From contig JAJUJN010000032.1 of NCBI GenBank assembly GCA_029265335.1, positions 1 to 11,297 on the forward strand: a DNA stretch of 11,297 nucleotides. Reading direction: 5' to 3'. Positions 1 to 7,282 of this stretch are shown here, in pieces. Both the position numbers and the translations under genes were made by a program. The notes beneath the pieces were generated by a model. The model made no database searches, had not been told where the DNA came from, and was given only the letters and a program-made list of their open reading frames with translations. Source of the stretch: Alcaligenaceae bacterium. Its GTDB lineage: Bacteria; Pseudomonadota; Gammaproteobacteria; Burkholderiales; Burkholderiaceae_B. How positions within the stretch are numbered: the first letter of the stretch is position 1; each line of letters starts with the position of its first letter.

Positions 1-254
1 CGTACGTCGGCACCCTCTTTGAAGTAGCTGCGAGCGACTTCCTTGAAGGGCAGGAAGCCGTGGCGCTCTTCGCCATAATTGACAAAACAGGCTTCGAGGC
101 TGGGTTCGATGCGGGTGATGACACCCTTGTAAATATTGCCTTTGCGCTGTTCGCGTCCGGCGGTCTCGATATCGAGGTCGATGAGCCTCTGGCCATCGAC
201 AATGGCAACGCGCAGTTCTTCTTGGTGCGTTGCGTTGAACAGCATGCGCTTCAT
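1..254 (-). CDS. rne: Ribonuclease E, N-terminal fragment (cut by window edge)
   Basis: RNase E is the essential endonuclease that cuts single-stranded AU-rich RNA, drives mRNA decay, matures rRNA and tRNA, and scaffolds the degradosome. The window holds the first 84 codons; the rest lies beyond position 1. The protein opens [20 protein letters not shown] and continues with [20 protein letters not shown] and [15 protein letters not shown], almost the same as the N-terminus of E. coli RNase E up to the first strands of its S1 RNA-binding domain (from about residue 35). The ATG at 254 is preceded on the minus strand by a GGAG Shine-Dalgarno at 268-265. Catalytic residues are outside the window. 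It is divergent from rluC, as in E. coli. RNase G shares this fold, but the MKRMLxNAT start and the rluC neighbour favour RNase E. The upstream hairpins suggest leader-mediated autoregulation (inference). Confidence 0.95.
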   Translation of the reverse strand, partial: MKRMLFNATHQEELRVAIVDGQRLIDLDIETAGREQRKGNIYKGVITRIEPSLEACFVNYGEERHGFLPFKEVARSYFKEGADV

Positions 255-280
255 GGACGACTATCTCCGTAGGGTTGGCA

Positions 281-308
281 CGCCGAAGATCGGCGCACCG
301 CCAGCGGT
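281..308 (-). promoter_or_regulatory. Two small hairpins near the rne start
   Basis: CGCCGA (281-286) pairs with TCGGCG (290-295) across a 3-nt loop, and ACCG (297-300) pairs with CGGT (305-308). They sit 27-54 nt upstream of the rne start codon and just upstream of its Shine-Dalgarno, where they could influence ribosome access. Function is inferred; short GC-rich palindromes also arise by chance. Confidence 0.3.
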
Positions 309-341
309 CCGTCAGGCATGCAGACAGGCAGCACGACACCG

Positions 342-360
342 GCCCCCGCGGTGCGGGGGC
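342..360 (-). promoter_or_regulatory. GC-rich hairpin in the putative rne leader
   Basis: GCCCCCGC (342-349) and GCGGGGGC (353-360) make a perfect 8-bp stem with a 3-nt loop, about 90-105 nt upstream of the rne start codon. There is no T run on either side, so it is not an intrinsic terminator. It probably forms a stable element in the rne 5' untranslated region. Confidence 0.5.
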
Positions 361-551
361 GATGACATCAGATCGGCACAACGCGCCCGGGAGCGCGTAT
401 TGCGGTGGGATAGAAGTGTTCCGTAACGCGAAACGAGCGGCAACAGCCTGCTGGCCAGGGCACGACCGACCGTGCTCGCGCGTTGTGGCGCGAAGCTCTG
501 GAGGGGCGGTGACCGGGAAGCAGGAGCATATTGGGAACAAACTAGGCCAAC

Positions 552-597
552 GGATGCGCAGGGGAACGTAATAAGTTGACGTTCTGGCCGCGCATCC
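552..597 (-). promoter_or_regulatory. Large nested hairpin in the putative rne leader
   Basis: GGATGCGC (552-559) and GCGCATCC (590-597) form a perfect 8-bp stem. Inside it GAACGT (564-569) and ACGTTC (579-584) form a perfect 6-bp stem, and G561-G562 can pair with C588-C589 in between. The terminal loop (570-578) is AU-rich; on the rne strand it reads CAACUUAUU, the kind of single-stranded AU sequence RNase E cuts. It lies about 300 nt upstream of the rne start. Strand assignment and function are inferred; the pairing itself is read directly. Confidence 0.5.
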
Positions 598-733
598 TGG
601 TGCGAATCGGATGGCTTGCGGTGTGATGCTGGTGTCGGCGACTACGCGCGGTGGGCAGCGATTCGAATATGCGGAATCGGTGCCGGGCGTGCGGCGCCAT
701 GACGGGCCGAAGGGAACAGGTGGGACGGGCTAG

Positions 734-739
734 TACAAT
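734..739 (+). promoter_or_regulatory. Candidate -10 box for rluC
   Basis: TACAAT, one mismatch from the sigma-70 consensus, lies 175 bases before the chosen rluC start. No good -35 hexamer is found 16-18 bases upstream and there is no extended -10, so the call rests on the single box and its position between divergent genes. Confidence 0.35.
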
Positions 740-913
740 TTGTTTGCCCCGTGCAGTTGGCTGTTAACGGAAACGCTGCCATGGCCACCCGGAGGATTCT
801 TGTTCTGCGGGGGTACCGAAGGGGCGCGTCTCGACGCTGGCATGCCAGCTGCCCACCTGATCCAGTATCAGGCCAACGAATTATATGCTGCTTTGCGCAT
901 GGTGCAAAACCCA

Positions 914-1873
914 ATGTCCTCGTCTCCACGCCACCCCGAAGTCCGCTGGGTGGAAGTCAGCCCCGATCACGCCGGGCAGCGCCTCGATAACTTCCTCATG
1001 CGCGAATGCAAAGGCGTGCCCAAGAGTCACCTCTACAAGGCGATTCGGGGTGGCCAGGTTCGTGTCAACAAGGGGCGGGTACCGGTGGATCATCGGCTGG
1101 CCGCGGGTGATGTCGTGCGTGTGCCGCCCTGGAGAGTGCCGGCGCAGCAACAGCTTGGCGCGCCACCCGCCCAGTTTCCCGTCATCTACGAAGATGACAC
1201 CTTGTTGGTGATCGACAAGCCTGCAGGAGTCGCGGTGCATGGCGGCAGCGGTGTGAGCTTCGGTGTGATCGAGCAGCTGCGGGCCGCGCGTCCTGCGGGG
1301 CGCTTCCTGGAGCTGGTGCATCGACTCGATCGCGACACCTCAGGCTTGTTGATCCTGGCCAAGCGGCGCAGCGCCTTGCTGGGCATGCACGCGGCGCTGC
1401 GCGAGAACCGCGCCGGCAAATATTATCTGGCGCTGGTAGAAGGCGCCTGGCACAACGATCGGCAGCACCTGCGTGCCCCGCTGCTCAAGTGGACTACGCG
1501 CAGCGGCGAGCGTCGCGTGCGAGTCGACAACGAAGGGCAGGCCGCCCACACGGTGATAACGCTGCAGCGGCAGTGGCCCAACTTCAGCCTGGTAGAAGCC
1601 GAACTCCGCACCGGACGCACGCACCAGATTCGCGTGCACCTGGCGCATGCGGGCCATCCTATCGCCGGCGACGATAAATATGGCTCCGACCCCATACGCC
1701 TTGAGCTGGCTAGAACCTGGGGCTTCCGGCGCATGTTTCTGCACGCTTCCAGGCTCGAGTTCGAGCATCCTATCGATGGTAAACCCATGCGGCTGGAAGC
1801 GCCGCTGCCCGACGTATGCGCTCGATTGCTGGAAGCTCTCGGCGAGCCGCGCAGGCAACCCGCCGCCATGTGA
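914..1873 (+). CDS. rluC: 23S rRNA pseudouridine synthase RluC
   Basis: RluC converts uridines 955, 2504 and 2580 of 23S rRNA to pseudouridine (known for the E. coli enzyme). An N-terminal S4 RNA-binding domain (about residues 18-75, with GQRLDNFL and GVPKSHLYK) is followed by the RluA-type catalytic domain. VIDKPAGVAVHGG is at about 99-111, the catalytic-loop motif HRLDRDTSG at 136-144 with Asp139 as nucleophile, and GRTHQIRVHL at 234-243. Starting at ATG 914 the protein has 319 residues, the length of E. coli RluC, and its N-terminus aligns with that protein. No start has a clear Shine-Dalgarno: ATG 899 (MVQNP) and ATG 842 (MPAAH) are in frame and possible. It is divergent from rne and convergent with the HAD phosphatase gene. 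RluD is less likely given the rne context. Confidence 0.93.
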   Translation: MSSSPRHPEVRWVEVSPDHAGQRLDNFLMRECKGVPKSHLYKAIRGGQVRVNKGRVPVDHRLAAGDVVRVPPWRVPAQQQLGAPPAQFPVIYEDDTLLVIDKPAGVAVHGGSGVSFGVIEQLRAARPAGRFLELVHRLDRDTSGLLILAKRRSALLGMHAALRENRAGKYYLALVEGAWHNDRQHLRAPLLKWTTRSGERRVRVDNEGQAAHTVITLQRQWPNFSLVEAELRTGRTHQIRVHLAHAGHPIAGDDKYGSDPIRLELARTWGFRRMFLHASRLEFEHPIDGKPMRLEAPLPDVCARLLEALGEPRRQPAAM

Positions 1874-1879
1874 AGGCCG

Positions 1880-1919
1880 GGCTGCGACAGCCTGCCTTAT
1901 GAGCCATTTGGGCGCAGCC
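1880..1919. other. Inverted repeat in the convergent rluC/HAD gap
   Basis: GGCTGCG (1880-1886) and CGCAGCC (1913-1919) are perfectly complementary across a 26-nt loop in the 52-base gap where two genes converge. The position suits a shared transcript end, but neither strand has a T run after the stem, so an intrinsic terminator is doubtful. Confidence 0.25.
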
Positions 1920-1925
1920 GCTGGA

Positions 1926-2594
1926 TCAGCGTGCCGCAGCCCGTGTCTGCAGCCATTCGGTGAGCTCCGGCACACTGTGCACGACCACGCGGGGCTCGGC
2001 GCCTTCCAACTCTGCCAGGGGATGAGCGCCATAACTGACCCCCACACCATGAACGCCCGCGTTGCGGGCCATATTGAGGTCGTGTGAAGTGTCGCCGATC
2101 ATCACGGTCGCAGCAGCTTCCACCATGAGTTCATCCATTAACTCATGCAGCATGGCAGGATGCGGTTTCGAGAAGGTTTCGTCAGCGCAGCGCGTGGCGG
2201 CAAAAGCGGAGGCCAAGCCGGTGGCTTGCAGCGAGCGATCCAGGCCCTGGCGACTCTTGCCAGTGGCCACGGCCAGTTGGGCACCAGCCAGACTCAAGCG
2301 GTGAAGCATGTCTTCAACTCCCGGAAAGAGGCGCAGCTCCGGGTCGCGGCTGAAGTAATGAAAGCGATAACGCTCCGAGAAGCGGTTCCATTGCTCAGGC
2401 TCAAGCTCGGGCACTACCGATCGCATGGCATCGGCCAATCCCAAACCGATCACCCATCCGGCCGCCTCGTCGGGTGGCACCGGCAGGCCGAGATCGCGAC
2501 AGGCGCCCTGGATGGCTGCAATGATGGCTGGGGTGGAGTCCATCAAGGTGCCATCCCAGTCGAACACAATGACGGAATAATTTTCAGAAGTCAT
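1926..2594 (-). CDS. HAD-superfamily hydrolase, phosphoglycolate-phosphatase-like
   Basis: A 222-residue haloacid-dehalogenase phosphatase of subfamily IA. Motif I is FDWDGTLMDS (11-20), with Asp12 as nucleophile and Asp14 as acid/base. A helical cap follows (about 22-90). Motif II is Thr111 in AVATGKS, motif III Lys143 in SKPHP, and motif IV GDTSHDLNMA (167-176) with Asp168 and Asp172 for Mg2+. The set is complete, so the enzyme should be active. The Gph-like architecture suggests a small phosphorylated metabolite such as 2-phosphoglycolate, but the sequence does not fix the substrate, so I give no symbol. An in-frame TGA lies eight codons upstream, supporting ATG 2594; no strong Shine-Dalgarno is seen. 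It follows the methyltransferase gene by 79 bases on the same strand and may be its operon partner. Confidence 0.88.
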   Translation of the reverse strand: MTSENYSVIVFDWDGTLMDSTPAIIAAIQGACRDLGLPVPPDEAAGWVIGLGLADAMRSVVPELEPEQWNRFSERYRFHYFSRDPELRLFPGVEDMLHRLSLAGAQLAVATGKSRQGLDRSLQATGLASAFAATRCADETFSKPHPAMLHELMDELMVEAAATVMIGDTSHDLNMARNAGVHGVGVSYGAHPLAELEGAEPRVVVHSVPELTEWLQTRAAAR

Positions 2595-2673
2595 GGCAAG
2601 AGCGGTCTGTGCCGCAGGTCAATTCGTGGCCGAACATCATGCTGTAGAGCTTGCGCGTGCAGCGTGACGCGAG

Positions 2674-3384
2674 TCAGGCCGTCTGGAACAGAAAAACCGT
2701 GGGGTGGCGATCGAGTTCGGGCGGTGGCTTTTGGCGCCACTGCGCCACGGTGAGCGTGCGCACCCATTCCTGAGGGGTGGTGAGGCTACGAGCCACGCAC
2801 AGACGGGTGTCGTCGCGCAAAGTGTCGATCAGCGCTTGCCACATCGCCACGTTGCGGTAAGGCGTCTCGATCAAGATCTGAGTTTGCTGCTGACGTGCTG
2901 ATTGTTGCTCCCACTGGCGCAGCCGGCTGGCACGTTCGGCCGGCTTGATGGGCGCATAGCCATGAAAGACAAAGCGCTGGCCGTCGAGCCCGCTTGCCAT
3001 CAGTCCCAGCAGCAACGAAGAAGGCCCCGTCCACGGACGCACCACGGCGCCTATCCGGTGGGCGCAGGCCACCACCCGGGCGCCAGGGTCGGCGACGGCC
3101 GGGCAACCCGCCTCCGACATCACGCCGATATCCACACCCTGGGTGAGAGGCTCCAGCCATTGCATCAGAGTGCGTTCGTCGGTTTTGCGACTGATCACGT
3201 TCATGGTGATGTCGGGCAGGGCGTGTGAGGTGCCGATTTGTTTCAGCCAAGCGCGCGCCGTTTTGGCGTTCTCCACAATGAAGCAATCAAGCTTGGCCAT
3301 TTGCTCGCGAGCCGCAGCCGGTAACCATAGCGAGGCGTCTGCCTCGCCCAGGCCCACTGGCAATAGATGCAAGGTGCCCCTCAT
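2674..3384 (-). CDS. RsmI-like SAM-dependent methyltransferase, substrate unknown
   Basis: A 236-residue protein of the tetrapyrrole-methylase/RsmI fold (COG0313-like). RsmI itself 2'-O-methylates C1402 of 16S rRNA. Hallmarks are SEAGCPAVADPG (90-101), matching the RsmI SDAGxPxxSDPG loop, TGPSSLLLGLMASGL (119-133) in place of PGPSA, and IETPYRN (172-178) in place of YEAPHR. The N-terminus keeps only LHLLPVGLGE where RsmI has a VxTPIGNLxD motif, so the SAM-site edge has diverged. It is therefore probably a paralogous subfamily and not true RsmI. The frame stays open upstream to 3627, but ATG 3384 overlaps the maf stop (ATGA), strongly suggesting translational coupling, and it starts the recognisable domain. 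No Shine-Dalgarno is visible, consistent with coupling. Confidence 0.85.
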   Translation of the reverse strand: MRGTLHLLPVGLGEADASLWLPAAAREQMAKLDCFIVENAKTARAWLKQIGTSHALPDITMNVISRKTDERTLMQWLEPLTQGVDIGVMSEAGCPAVADPGARVVACAHRIGAVVRPWTGPSSLLLGLMASGLDGQRFVFHGYAPIKPAERASRLRQWEQQSARQQQTQILIETPYRNVAMWQALIDTLRDDTRLCVARSLTTPQEWVRTLTVAQWRQKPPPELDRHPTVFLFQTA

Positions 3385-3983
3385 GCTGTAACGATGCCGG
3401 GTTTGAGGGGGTCGAGGCCGAGTTCCCGCAAGCGGGCCGCCAGGCTGATGAGAGGCAGGCCAATGAGCGCGGTGGGATCGGGGCTTTCGATGGATTCCAT
3501 CAAGGCGATGCCCAAGCCTTCGGCCTTGGCGCTGCCGGCGGTATCGTAGGGGCTTTCCAACTCCAGGTAGCGCTCGATGCTGGCTGCGTCGAGTTCTCGC
3601 ACGCGACAGGTAGTGGGCACACTCCAAATCAGCGTTCGTTCGCCGTGCAGCACCGCTACCGCGCTATGAAACACCACCGTGTTGCCGGACATCTTCTGCA
3701 GCTGGGCTCTGGCCCGCTCATGACTGCCCGGCTTGCTGAGCACGGTGCCGTTGCACAGGGCCACCTGATCGGAACCGATCACTGCGGCGTCGGGCTCGCG
3801 CGTGGCCACGGCGGCGGCTTTGGCCTGAGCGAGCCGCAGAGCCAGATCCAATGGCGCTTCATTCGCCAAGGGCGTTTCGTCTACGTGCGGAGCTTCACAA
3901 CGGAACGGTAGGCGCAAGCGTTCCAGCAATTGCCGGCGATAGGGCGAAGTCGAAGCGAGGATGAGGGTGGGGACGCTTGGCAT
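3381..3983 (-). CDS. yceF: Maf-family nucleotide pyrophosphatase, YceF (m7GTP) type
   Basis: Maf proteins hydrolyse non-canonical nucleotides to monophosphate and pyrophosphate, cleaning the NTP pool. E. coli YceF prefers 7-methyl-GTP. This 200-residue protein matches YceF along its length: LILASTSPYRRQLLERL (7-23) with the Maf signature S-x-S-P-x-R-R, VDETP (34-38), LRLAQAKA (49-56), the catalytic GSDQ with Asp72 (70-73), and TALIGLPLISL near the end. Resemblance to YceF and not YhdE, plus location beside yceD-rpmF as in E. coli, supports the subfamily call. A possible -10 TAAAAT lies at 4033-4028 on the minus strand. It is divergent from yceD and overlaps the methyltransferase start by 4 bases. 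No strong Shine-Dalgarno precedes ATG 3983. Confidence 0.92.
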   Translation of the reverse strand: MPSVPTLILASTSPYRRQLLERLRLPFRCEAPHVDETPLANEAPLDLALRLAQAKAAAVATREPDAAVIGSDQVALCNGTVLSKPGSHERARAQLQKMSGNTVVFHSAVAVLHGERTLIWSVPTTCRVRELDAASIERYLELESPYDTAGSAKAEGLGIALMESIESPDPTALIGLPLISLAARLRELGLDPLKPGIVTA

Positions 3984-4027
3984 GCAGGGTGACTGTGTCG
4001 TTGACGCGGTTTTGGGATCGGGTTAGT

Positions 4028-4033
4028 ATTTTA
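4028..4033 (-). promoter_or_regulatory. Candidate -10 box for maf operon
   Basis: On the minus strand this reads TAAAAT, one mismatch from the sigma-70 -10 consensus, 45-50 bases before the maf start. It lies in an AT-rich patch (about 4025-4110) of an otherwise GC-rich region, which fits a promoter zone between divergent genes. No clear -35 was found, and no convincing yceD promoter on the plus strand, although several TATAG-like hexamers lie at 4075-4110 and 4160. Confidence 0.35.
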
Positions 4034-4193
4034 CGCTTTTGCCGAACTTTCGCTCGCGCTTAGTGGTAGTTAATGTTTTATAGGCGAAGCAAAGTATAGG
4101 TATAGGGCTTTGGTCCAGGGGCGTCGGCTCAAAGGGCTGTTCGTTTTTAGGCTTGGGCTATAGCGTGGTGCCAACAAGAGTGCAGGCAATGGC

Positions 4194-4835
4194 ATGAATA
4201 TCGATGCTATGCGTCAGTTCGATGCCCTCGAGGTGGTGCGTCTGGGGCAAACTACTGCGGGTCGCTTCAGCGTGAACGAGCTCAAGCGTTTGCTCGAAGG
4301 TTTGCCGCAAGAGCAGTTGGGGCAAGTGAACTGGGCGGTGCAAGGTCAGCCAGACGCCTTCGAGCGCAAGCTGCTCGATCTCGAAGTGTCGGCCTCGGTG
4401 CAAATGATCTGTCAGCGGTGTTTGCAACCCGTGGAGCAGGCAGTGCACAGTCGGGTGCTGTTGCAGCTGGTGCCCACCGAAGCCGAGCTCGAAGAAGCCA
4501 ACGAAGCCGATGCTGAATCCGATCCCGCCACCGAAGACACGCTCGATGTGGAGCCGGTTCTGTGTCGCGGTCGTCTCGACCTCTTCGCCGAGATCGAAGA
4601 CGAACTGATTCTGGCCTTGCCCTATATCGCATTGCACGAGGTGTGCCCCGTACCCTTGCCAAAGTCGGCAGGTGATGCCATCGCCGAGCCGCCTCATCCG
4701 TTTGCCGAACTGGCTCGGCTGCGTGAGCAGCCCAACCAAGGTGGCGACGATTCCGCTGCCGACGAAACGCAACACGATGAGCCCAGCTCTCGTTCGGGTA
4801 AATCACCTGGCAAATCGGGGGGCAGGTCCCGTTAA
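4194..4835 (+). CDS. yceD: YceD/DUF177 large-subunit rRNA accumulation protein
   Basis: DUF177 proteins are needed for normal accumulation of 23S rRNA in bacteria and chloroplasts; the mechanism is unclear. This one has 213 residues. Features shared with E. coli YceD are the Cys pair in ICQRCLQP (Cys73, Cys76), an acidic stretch (about 95-120), and EIEDELILALPYIALHE (133-149), close to the E. coli VEDEIILALPVVPVHD. Cys124 and Cys151 are also present. It is about 40 residues longer than the E. coli protein, mainly through a polar low-complexity tail (about 181-213) rich in Ser, Gly, Asp and finally Lys/Arg, which could touch RNA (inference). ATG 4194 has no clear Shine-Dalgarno; ATG 4209 is an in-frame alternative. 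It lies directly upstream of rpmF, as in most proteobacteria. Confidence 0.9.
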   Translation: MNIDAMRQFDALEVVRLGQTTAGRFSVNELKRLLEGLPQEQLGQVNWAVQGQPDAFERKLLDLEVSASVQMICQRCLQPVEQAVHSRVLLQLVPTEAELEEANEADAESDPATEDTLDVEPVLCRGRLDLFAEIEDELILALPYIALHEVCPVPLPKSAGDAIAEPPHPFAELARLREQPNQGGDDSAADETQHDEPSSRSGKSPGKSGGRSR

Positions 4836-4985
4836 GTATGTCGGCTGGGCTTGGTGCGAGCGCCTGAGCGTCCGTCACTAGGGCGTGCACCGCTGGTGAC
4901 GCTTTGGCGCAGAGCCCGAACTCGTTTTTTATTGTATTTCTTCCCGTGCTTGCTCGGGCTGTTTTTCCATCTGGCGTAGATCGCT

Positions 4986-4991
4986 TACAAT
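4986..4991 (+). promoter_or_regulatory. Candidate rpmF promoter (-10 box)
   Basis: TACAAT followed by TCGC sits 24 bases before the rpmF start; the extended string TACAATTCGC differs by one base from the acpP box TATAATTCGC. The expected start point near 4998 would leave a leader of about 17 nt holding the AGGAG ribosome site. The -35 region (around 4963-4968, TTTTCC) is weak. It could serve the rpmF-plsX-fabHDG unit. Confidence 0.5.
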
Positions 4992-5014
4992 TCGCGCCGT
5001 TTCCAGGAGTTGTC

Positions 5015-5197
5015 ATGGCTGTTCAACAAAACAAGAAGTCCCCATCCCGGCGCGGCATGCGTCGCTCGCACGATGCCTTGGGCAATCCGCCCACCGCCAT
5101 CGAGCCCACCACCGGTGAGCTCCACCTGCGCCACCATATTTCGGCCAATGGCTATTACCGCGGCCGCAAGGTGCTGAAAACGAAGAGCGACGACTGA
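5015..5197 (+). CDS. rpmF: 50S ribosomal protein L32
   Basis: L32 is a small basic protein of the large ribosomal subunit. The 60-residue product opens [20 protein letters not shown] and carries [18 protein letters not shown] (37-54), nearly identical to E. coli L32. It lacks the zinc-ribbon cysteines, so it is the Cys-free form. The frame is open further upstream, but ATG 5015 gives the exact family N-terminus and has AGGAG at 5005-5009, five bases before it. The gene lies 179 bases after yceD and 26 bases before plsX, the standard proteobacterial order linking ribosome synthesis with lipid synthesis. The gap from yceD holds a T-rich patch (4925-4930) without a convincing stem. Confidence 0.98.
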   Translation: MAVQQNKKSPSRRGMRRSHDALGNPPTAIEPTTGELHLRHHISANGYYRGRKVLKTKSDD

Positions 5198-5223
5198 CAC
5201 CGGTCGAAGGGCATTTCCACCGA

Positions 5224-6267
5224 ATGGTTCGAATCGCGATCGACTGCATGGGAGGCGACCACGGCCTGCCCGTGACGGTGCCTGCTGCCATCAACTTCTG
5301 CCGTCGAGAACCCCAGGCCAGTTTTTTGCTTGTCGGTCAGGCAGACGCCATCGGCAGCCACCTGACCCAGGTCGAAGCCTCTGTGCGCGAACGGCTGCAG
5401 ATAGTGTCGGCGTCCGAGGTGGTCACCATGGACGACCCGGTCGAGGTGGCTTTGCGGCGCAAGAAGGATTCCTCAATGCGCGTGGCCGCCACGCTGGTAA
5501 AGGAAGGCAAGGCCGATGTCTGCGTTTCCGCCGGCAATACGGGCGCCTGGATGGCCATCACGCGCTATGTGCTCAAGATGCTCCCGGGCATTGATCGGCC
5601 GGCGCTCACTGCTGCCATTCCAGATGGGAAGGGTGGCGGCACCATCATGCTCGACCTCGGCGCCAACGTCGATTGTTCGGCCGAGCATTTGCTGCAGTTC
5701 GGCATCATGGGATCGGCTCTGGCGGCAGCGCTCGAAGGTCGCGAGAATCCGCGCGTGGGTTTGCTCAACGTCGGTGAAGAAGTCATCAAGGGCAACGAAG
5801 TGGTCAAGGAGGCCGCCGAATTGCTGCGAGCCAGTAAGCTCAATTTTCACGGCAACGTGGAAGGCAACGAGATCTTTCAAAGCTCGGTCGACGTGGTCGT
5901 CTGCGATGGCTTCGTGGGCAATGTGGTGCTCAAGTCCACCGAGGGCTTGGCGCGCATGATTGGTGGCATGATCCGACAGCAGTTCCAGCGCGACCTCCCA
6001 TCACGCATGTCAGGGCTCGCCGCCTACCCTGTGTTGCGACGCTTGCGCGAAGACTTCGATTCGCGTCGTTACAATGGGGCAGCGTTGCTGGGTTTGCGAG
6101 GCGTCGTGTTCAAAAGCCATGGTTCGGCCGATGCCTATGCCTACGGCTGGGCCATCCAGCGCGCCTACGACGCGGTGGCTGGTGGCCTGCAGCAACGCAC
6201 GGCCAGCACGTTGCGCCAGCTCGCACCCGATTCTTCACATGCTGCCCAGGAGGTGCGTGCATCATGA
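5224..6267 (+). CDS. plsX: Phosphate acyltransferase PlsX
   Basis: PlsX is a peripheral membrane enzyme that converts acyl-ACP and phosphate into acyl-phosphate, the donor used by PlsY to acylate glycerol-3-phosphate. The 347-residue protein shows the family landmarks: [11 protein letters not shown] (4-14), [12 protein letters not shown] (100-111), [11 protein letters not shown] (141-151), [13 protein letters not shown] (180-192), [15 protein letters not shown] (224-238) and [16 protein letters not shown] (296-311). Its length is usual for the family. The start ATG 5224 gives the normal N-terminus; GAAGG at 5206-5210 is rather distant for a ribosome site. The stop overlaps the fabH start (ATGA, 6264-6267), so the two are probably translationally coupled. 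Confidence 0.97.
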   Translation: MVRIAIDCMGGDHGLPVTVPAAINFCRREPQASFLLVGQADAIGSHLTQVEASVRERLQIVSASEVVTMDDPVEVALRRKKDSSMRVAATLVKEGKADVCVSAGNTGAWMAITRYVLKMLPGIDRPALTAAIPDGKGGGTIMLDLGANVDCSAEHLLQFGIMGSALAAALEGRENPRVGLLNVGEEVIKGNEVVKEAAELLRASKLNFHGNVEGNEIFQSSVDVVVCDGFVGNVVLKSTEGLARMIGGMIRQQFQRDLPSRMSGLAAYPVLRRLREDFDSRRYNGAALLGLRGVVFKSHGSADAYAYGWAIQRAYDAVAGGLQQRTASTLRQLAPDSSHAAQEVRAS

Positions 6268-7238
6268 CAGGCTCGGTCATTACCGGAACCGGTAGCCATT
6301 TGCCAGAGCGCAAGGTGAGCAACGACGAGCTCGCTGCCGATCTGGCGCGTCAAGGTATCGAAACATCCAACGAATGGATCGTGGCGCGCACAGGTATCCG
6401 CCAGCGTTTTCTGGCTGAAAAGGGCACCACCACCAGTACCCTGGCCACCGCCGCTGCGCGGGCTGCACTGCAAGATGCCGGCCTGCAACCGCAGGATATC
6501 GATCTCATCATCGTGGCCACTTCCACGCCCGACTACGTCTTCCCCAGCACGGCTTGCGTGGTGCAGGCCAATCTCGAGGCCCCGGGGGGTGCAGCTTTCG
6601 ACGTGCAGGCGGTGTGCAGTGGCTTCGTCTATGCCCTCACCACGGCCGATGCCCTTATCCAGGCGGGCCGGGCGCAACGGGCGCTCGTGATCGGGGCGGA
6701 AGTGTTTTCCCGCATCCTCGATTGGTCCGATCGCTCCACCTGCGTGCTTTTCGGCGACGGCGCCGGCGCAGTGGTGCTGGAACGCAGCGACCGCCCGGGT
6801 ATCCTCGCCGCCAACCTGCATGCCGACGGCTCGCAGCTGCCCATTCTTTGCGCCGCTGGCAATGTGGCCTACGGCAACGTGGTGGGCGACCCTTTCTTGC
6901 GCATGGATGGCCAGGCCGTGTTCAAGCTTGCGGTGAACGTACTTACCCGCTCGGCCCAAGAAGCCAGCGAAGCTGCCGGCATCCCGCTTGAAGACATCCA
7001 CTGGATGGTGCCCCACCAAGCCAATGTGCGCATTCTCAACGCACTCGCTCGCAGGTTGGGCGTGCCCACCGAACGTGTCGTCATCACCGTCGACCAACAC
7101 GCCAATACCTCCGCCGCCAGTGTGCCGCTCGCCCTGGATGCGGCCCGCCGCGATGGTCGCCTTCAGGCCGGTCAGAACGTCCTCATGCAAGGCGTGGGTG
7201 GCGGCTTCACTTGGGGCAGCGTGCTCGTGCGGCTGTGA
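6264..7238 (+). CDS. fabH: 3-oxoacyl-ACP synthase III (KAS III) FabH
   Basis: FabH starts type II fatty acid synthesis by condensing acetyl-CoA with malonyl-ACP. The 324-residue thiolase-fold protein keeps the catalytic triad: Cys118 in VQAVCSGF, His251 in [10 protein letters not shown] and Asn281 in [23 protein letters not shown] (37-48 region) and the C-terminal [10 protein letters not shown] (310-319) are further hallmarks, and the length is typical. The start overlaps the plsX stop by 4 bases and is preceded by AGGAGGTG (6248-6255), a full-strength Shine-Dalgarno with 8-base spacing and the strongest ribosome site in the window. A hairpin lies between this gene and fabD. Confidence 0.98.
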   Translation: MTGSVITGTGSHLPERKVSNDELAADLARQGIETSNEWIVARTGIRQRFLAEKGTTTSTLATAAARAALQDAGLQPQDIDLIIVATSTPDYVFPSTACVVQANLEAPGGAAFDVQAVCSGFVYALTTADALIQAGRAQRALVIGAEVFSRILDWSDRSTCVLFGDGAGAVVLERSDRPGILAANLHADGSQLPILCAAGNVAYGNVVGDPFLRMDGQAVFKLAVNVLTRSAQEASEAAGIPLEDIHWMVPHQANVRILNALARRLGVPTERVVITVDQHANTSAASVPLALDAARRDGRLQAGQNVLMQGVGGGFTWGSVLVRL

Positions 7239-7256
7239 TATTCCATTCATCCACAA

Positions 7257-7282
7257 CACCAGGCTCCGCTGAGCCGCTGGTG
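7257..7282 (+). other. Hairpin in the fabH-fabD gap
   Basis: CACCAG (7257-7262) pairs with CTGGTG (7277-7282) and GCTC (7263-7266) with GAGC (7271-7274), leaving a CGCT loop and a 2-base CG bulge on the 3' side. No T run follows, so it is not an intrinsic terminator. In an operon mRNA it could act as a processing or stability element between the two genes (inference). Confidence 0.5.

Larger units (their letters stand above)
255..913. other. Long divergent intergenic region between rne and rluC
   Basis: About 660 bases separate the two start codons. I see no convincing gene: several open frames cross it, but none has recognisable protein features or a start with a ribosome binding site. Read towards rne it holds a series of inverted repeats (281-295, 297-308, 342-360, 381-398, 460-475, 552-597), which suggests a long structured 5' leader. 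A possible minus-strand -10 box TATGCT lies at 530-525, with no good -35. A short inverted repeat, CGATTC 659-664 and GAATCG 674-679, could be an operator, but nothing else supports this. A TACAAT box for rluC lies at 734-739. E. coli rne also has a leader of several hundred bases that mediates autoregulation; the parallel is inference. Confidence 0.6.

Noticed and set aside
136..571. Overlapping open frames on the plus strand across the rne start and leader
   Set aside because: They run antisense to rne and through hairpins, have Arg/Ala-rich translations and no ribosome site or known domain.
575..580. TTGACG as a -35 box
   Set aside because: No -10-like hexamer follows at 16-18 bases, and the bases are part of the nested hairpin at 552-597.
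2595..2640. Tiny open frame (18 codons) overlapping the HAD gene start
   Set aside because: It has no ribosome site and no recognisable sequence; too short to support.
4044..4072. Possible sigma-E promoter (CGAACTTT then TAGTTA) upstream of yceD
   Set aside because: The -35 resembles the GGAACTT consensus but the -10 does not resemble TCTGA or TCAAA; too weak to call.
4923..4931. T run in the yceD-rpmF gap as a terminator
   Set aside because: Only a 3-bp stem (GAG/CTC) precedes it; a 6-bp repeat CGTCAC/GTGACG lies too far upstream.
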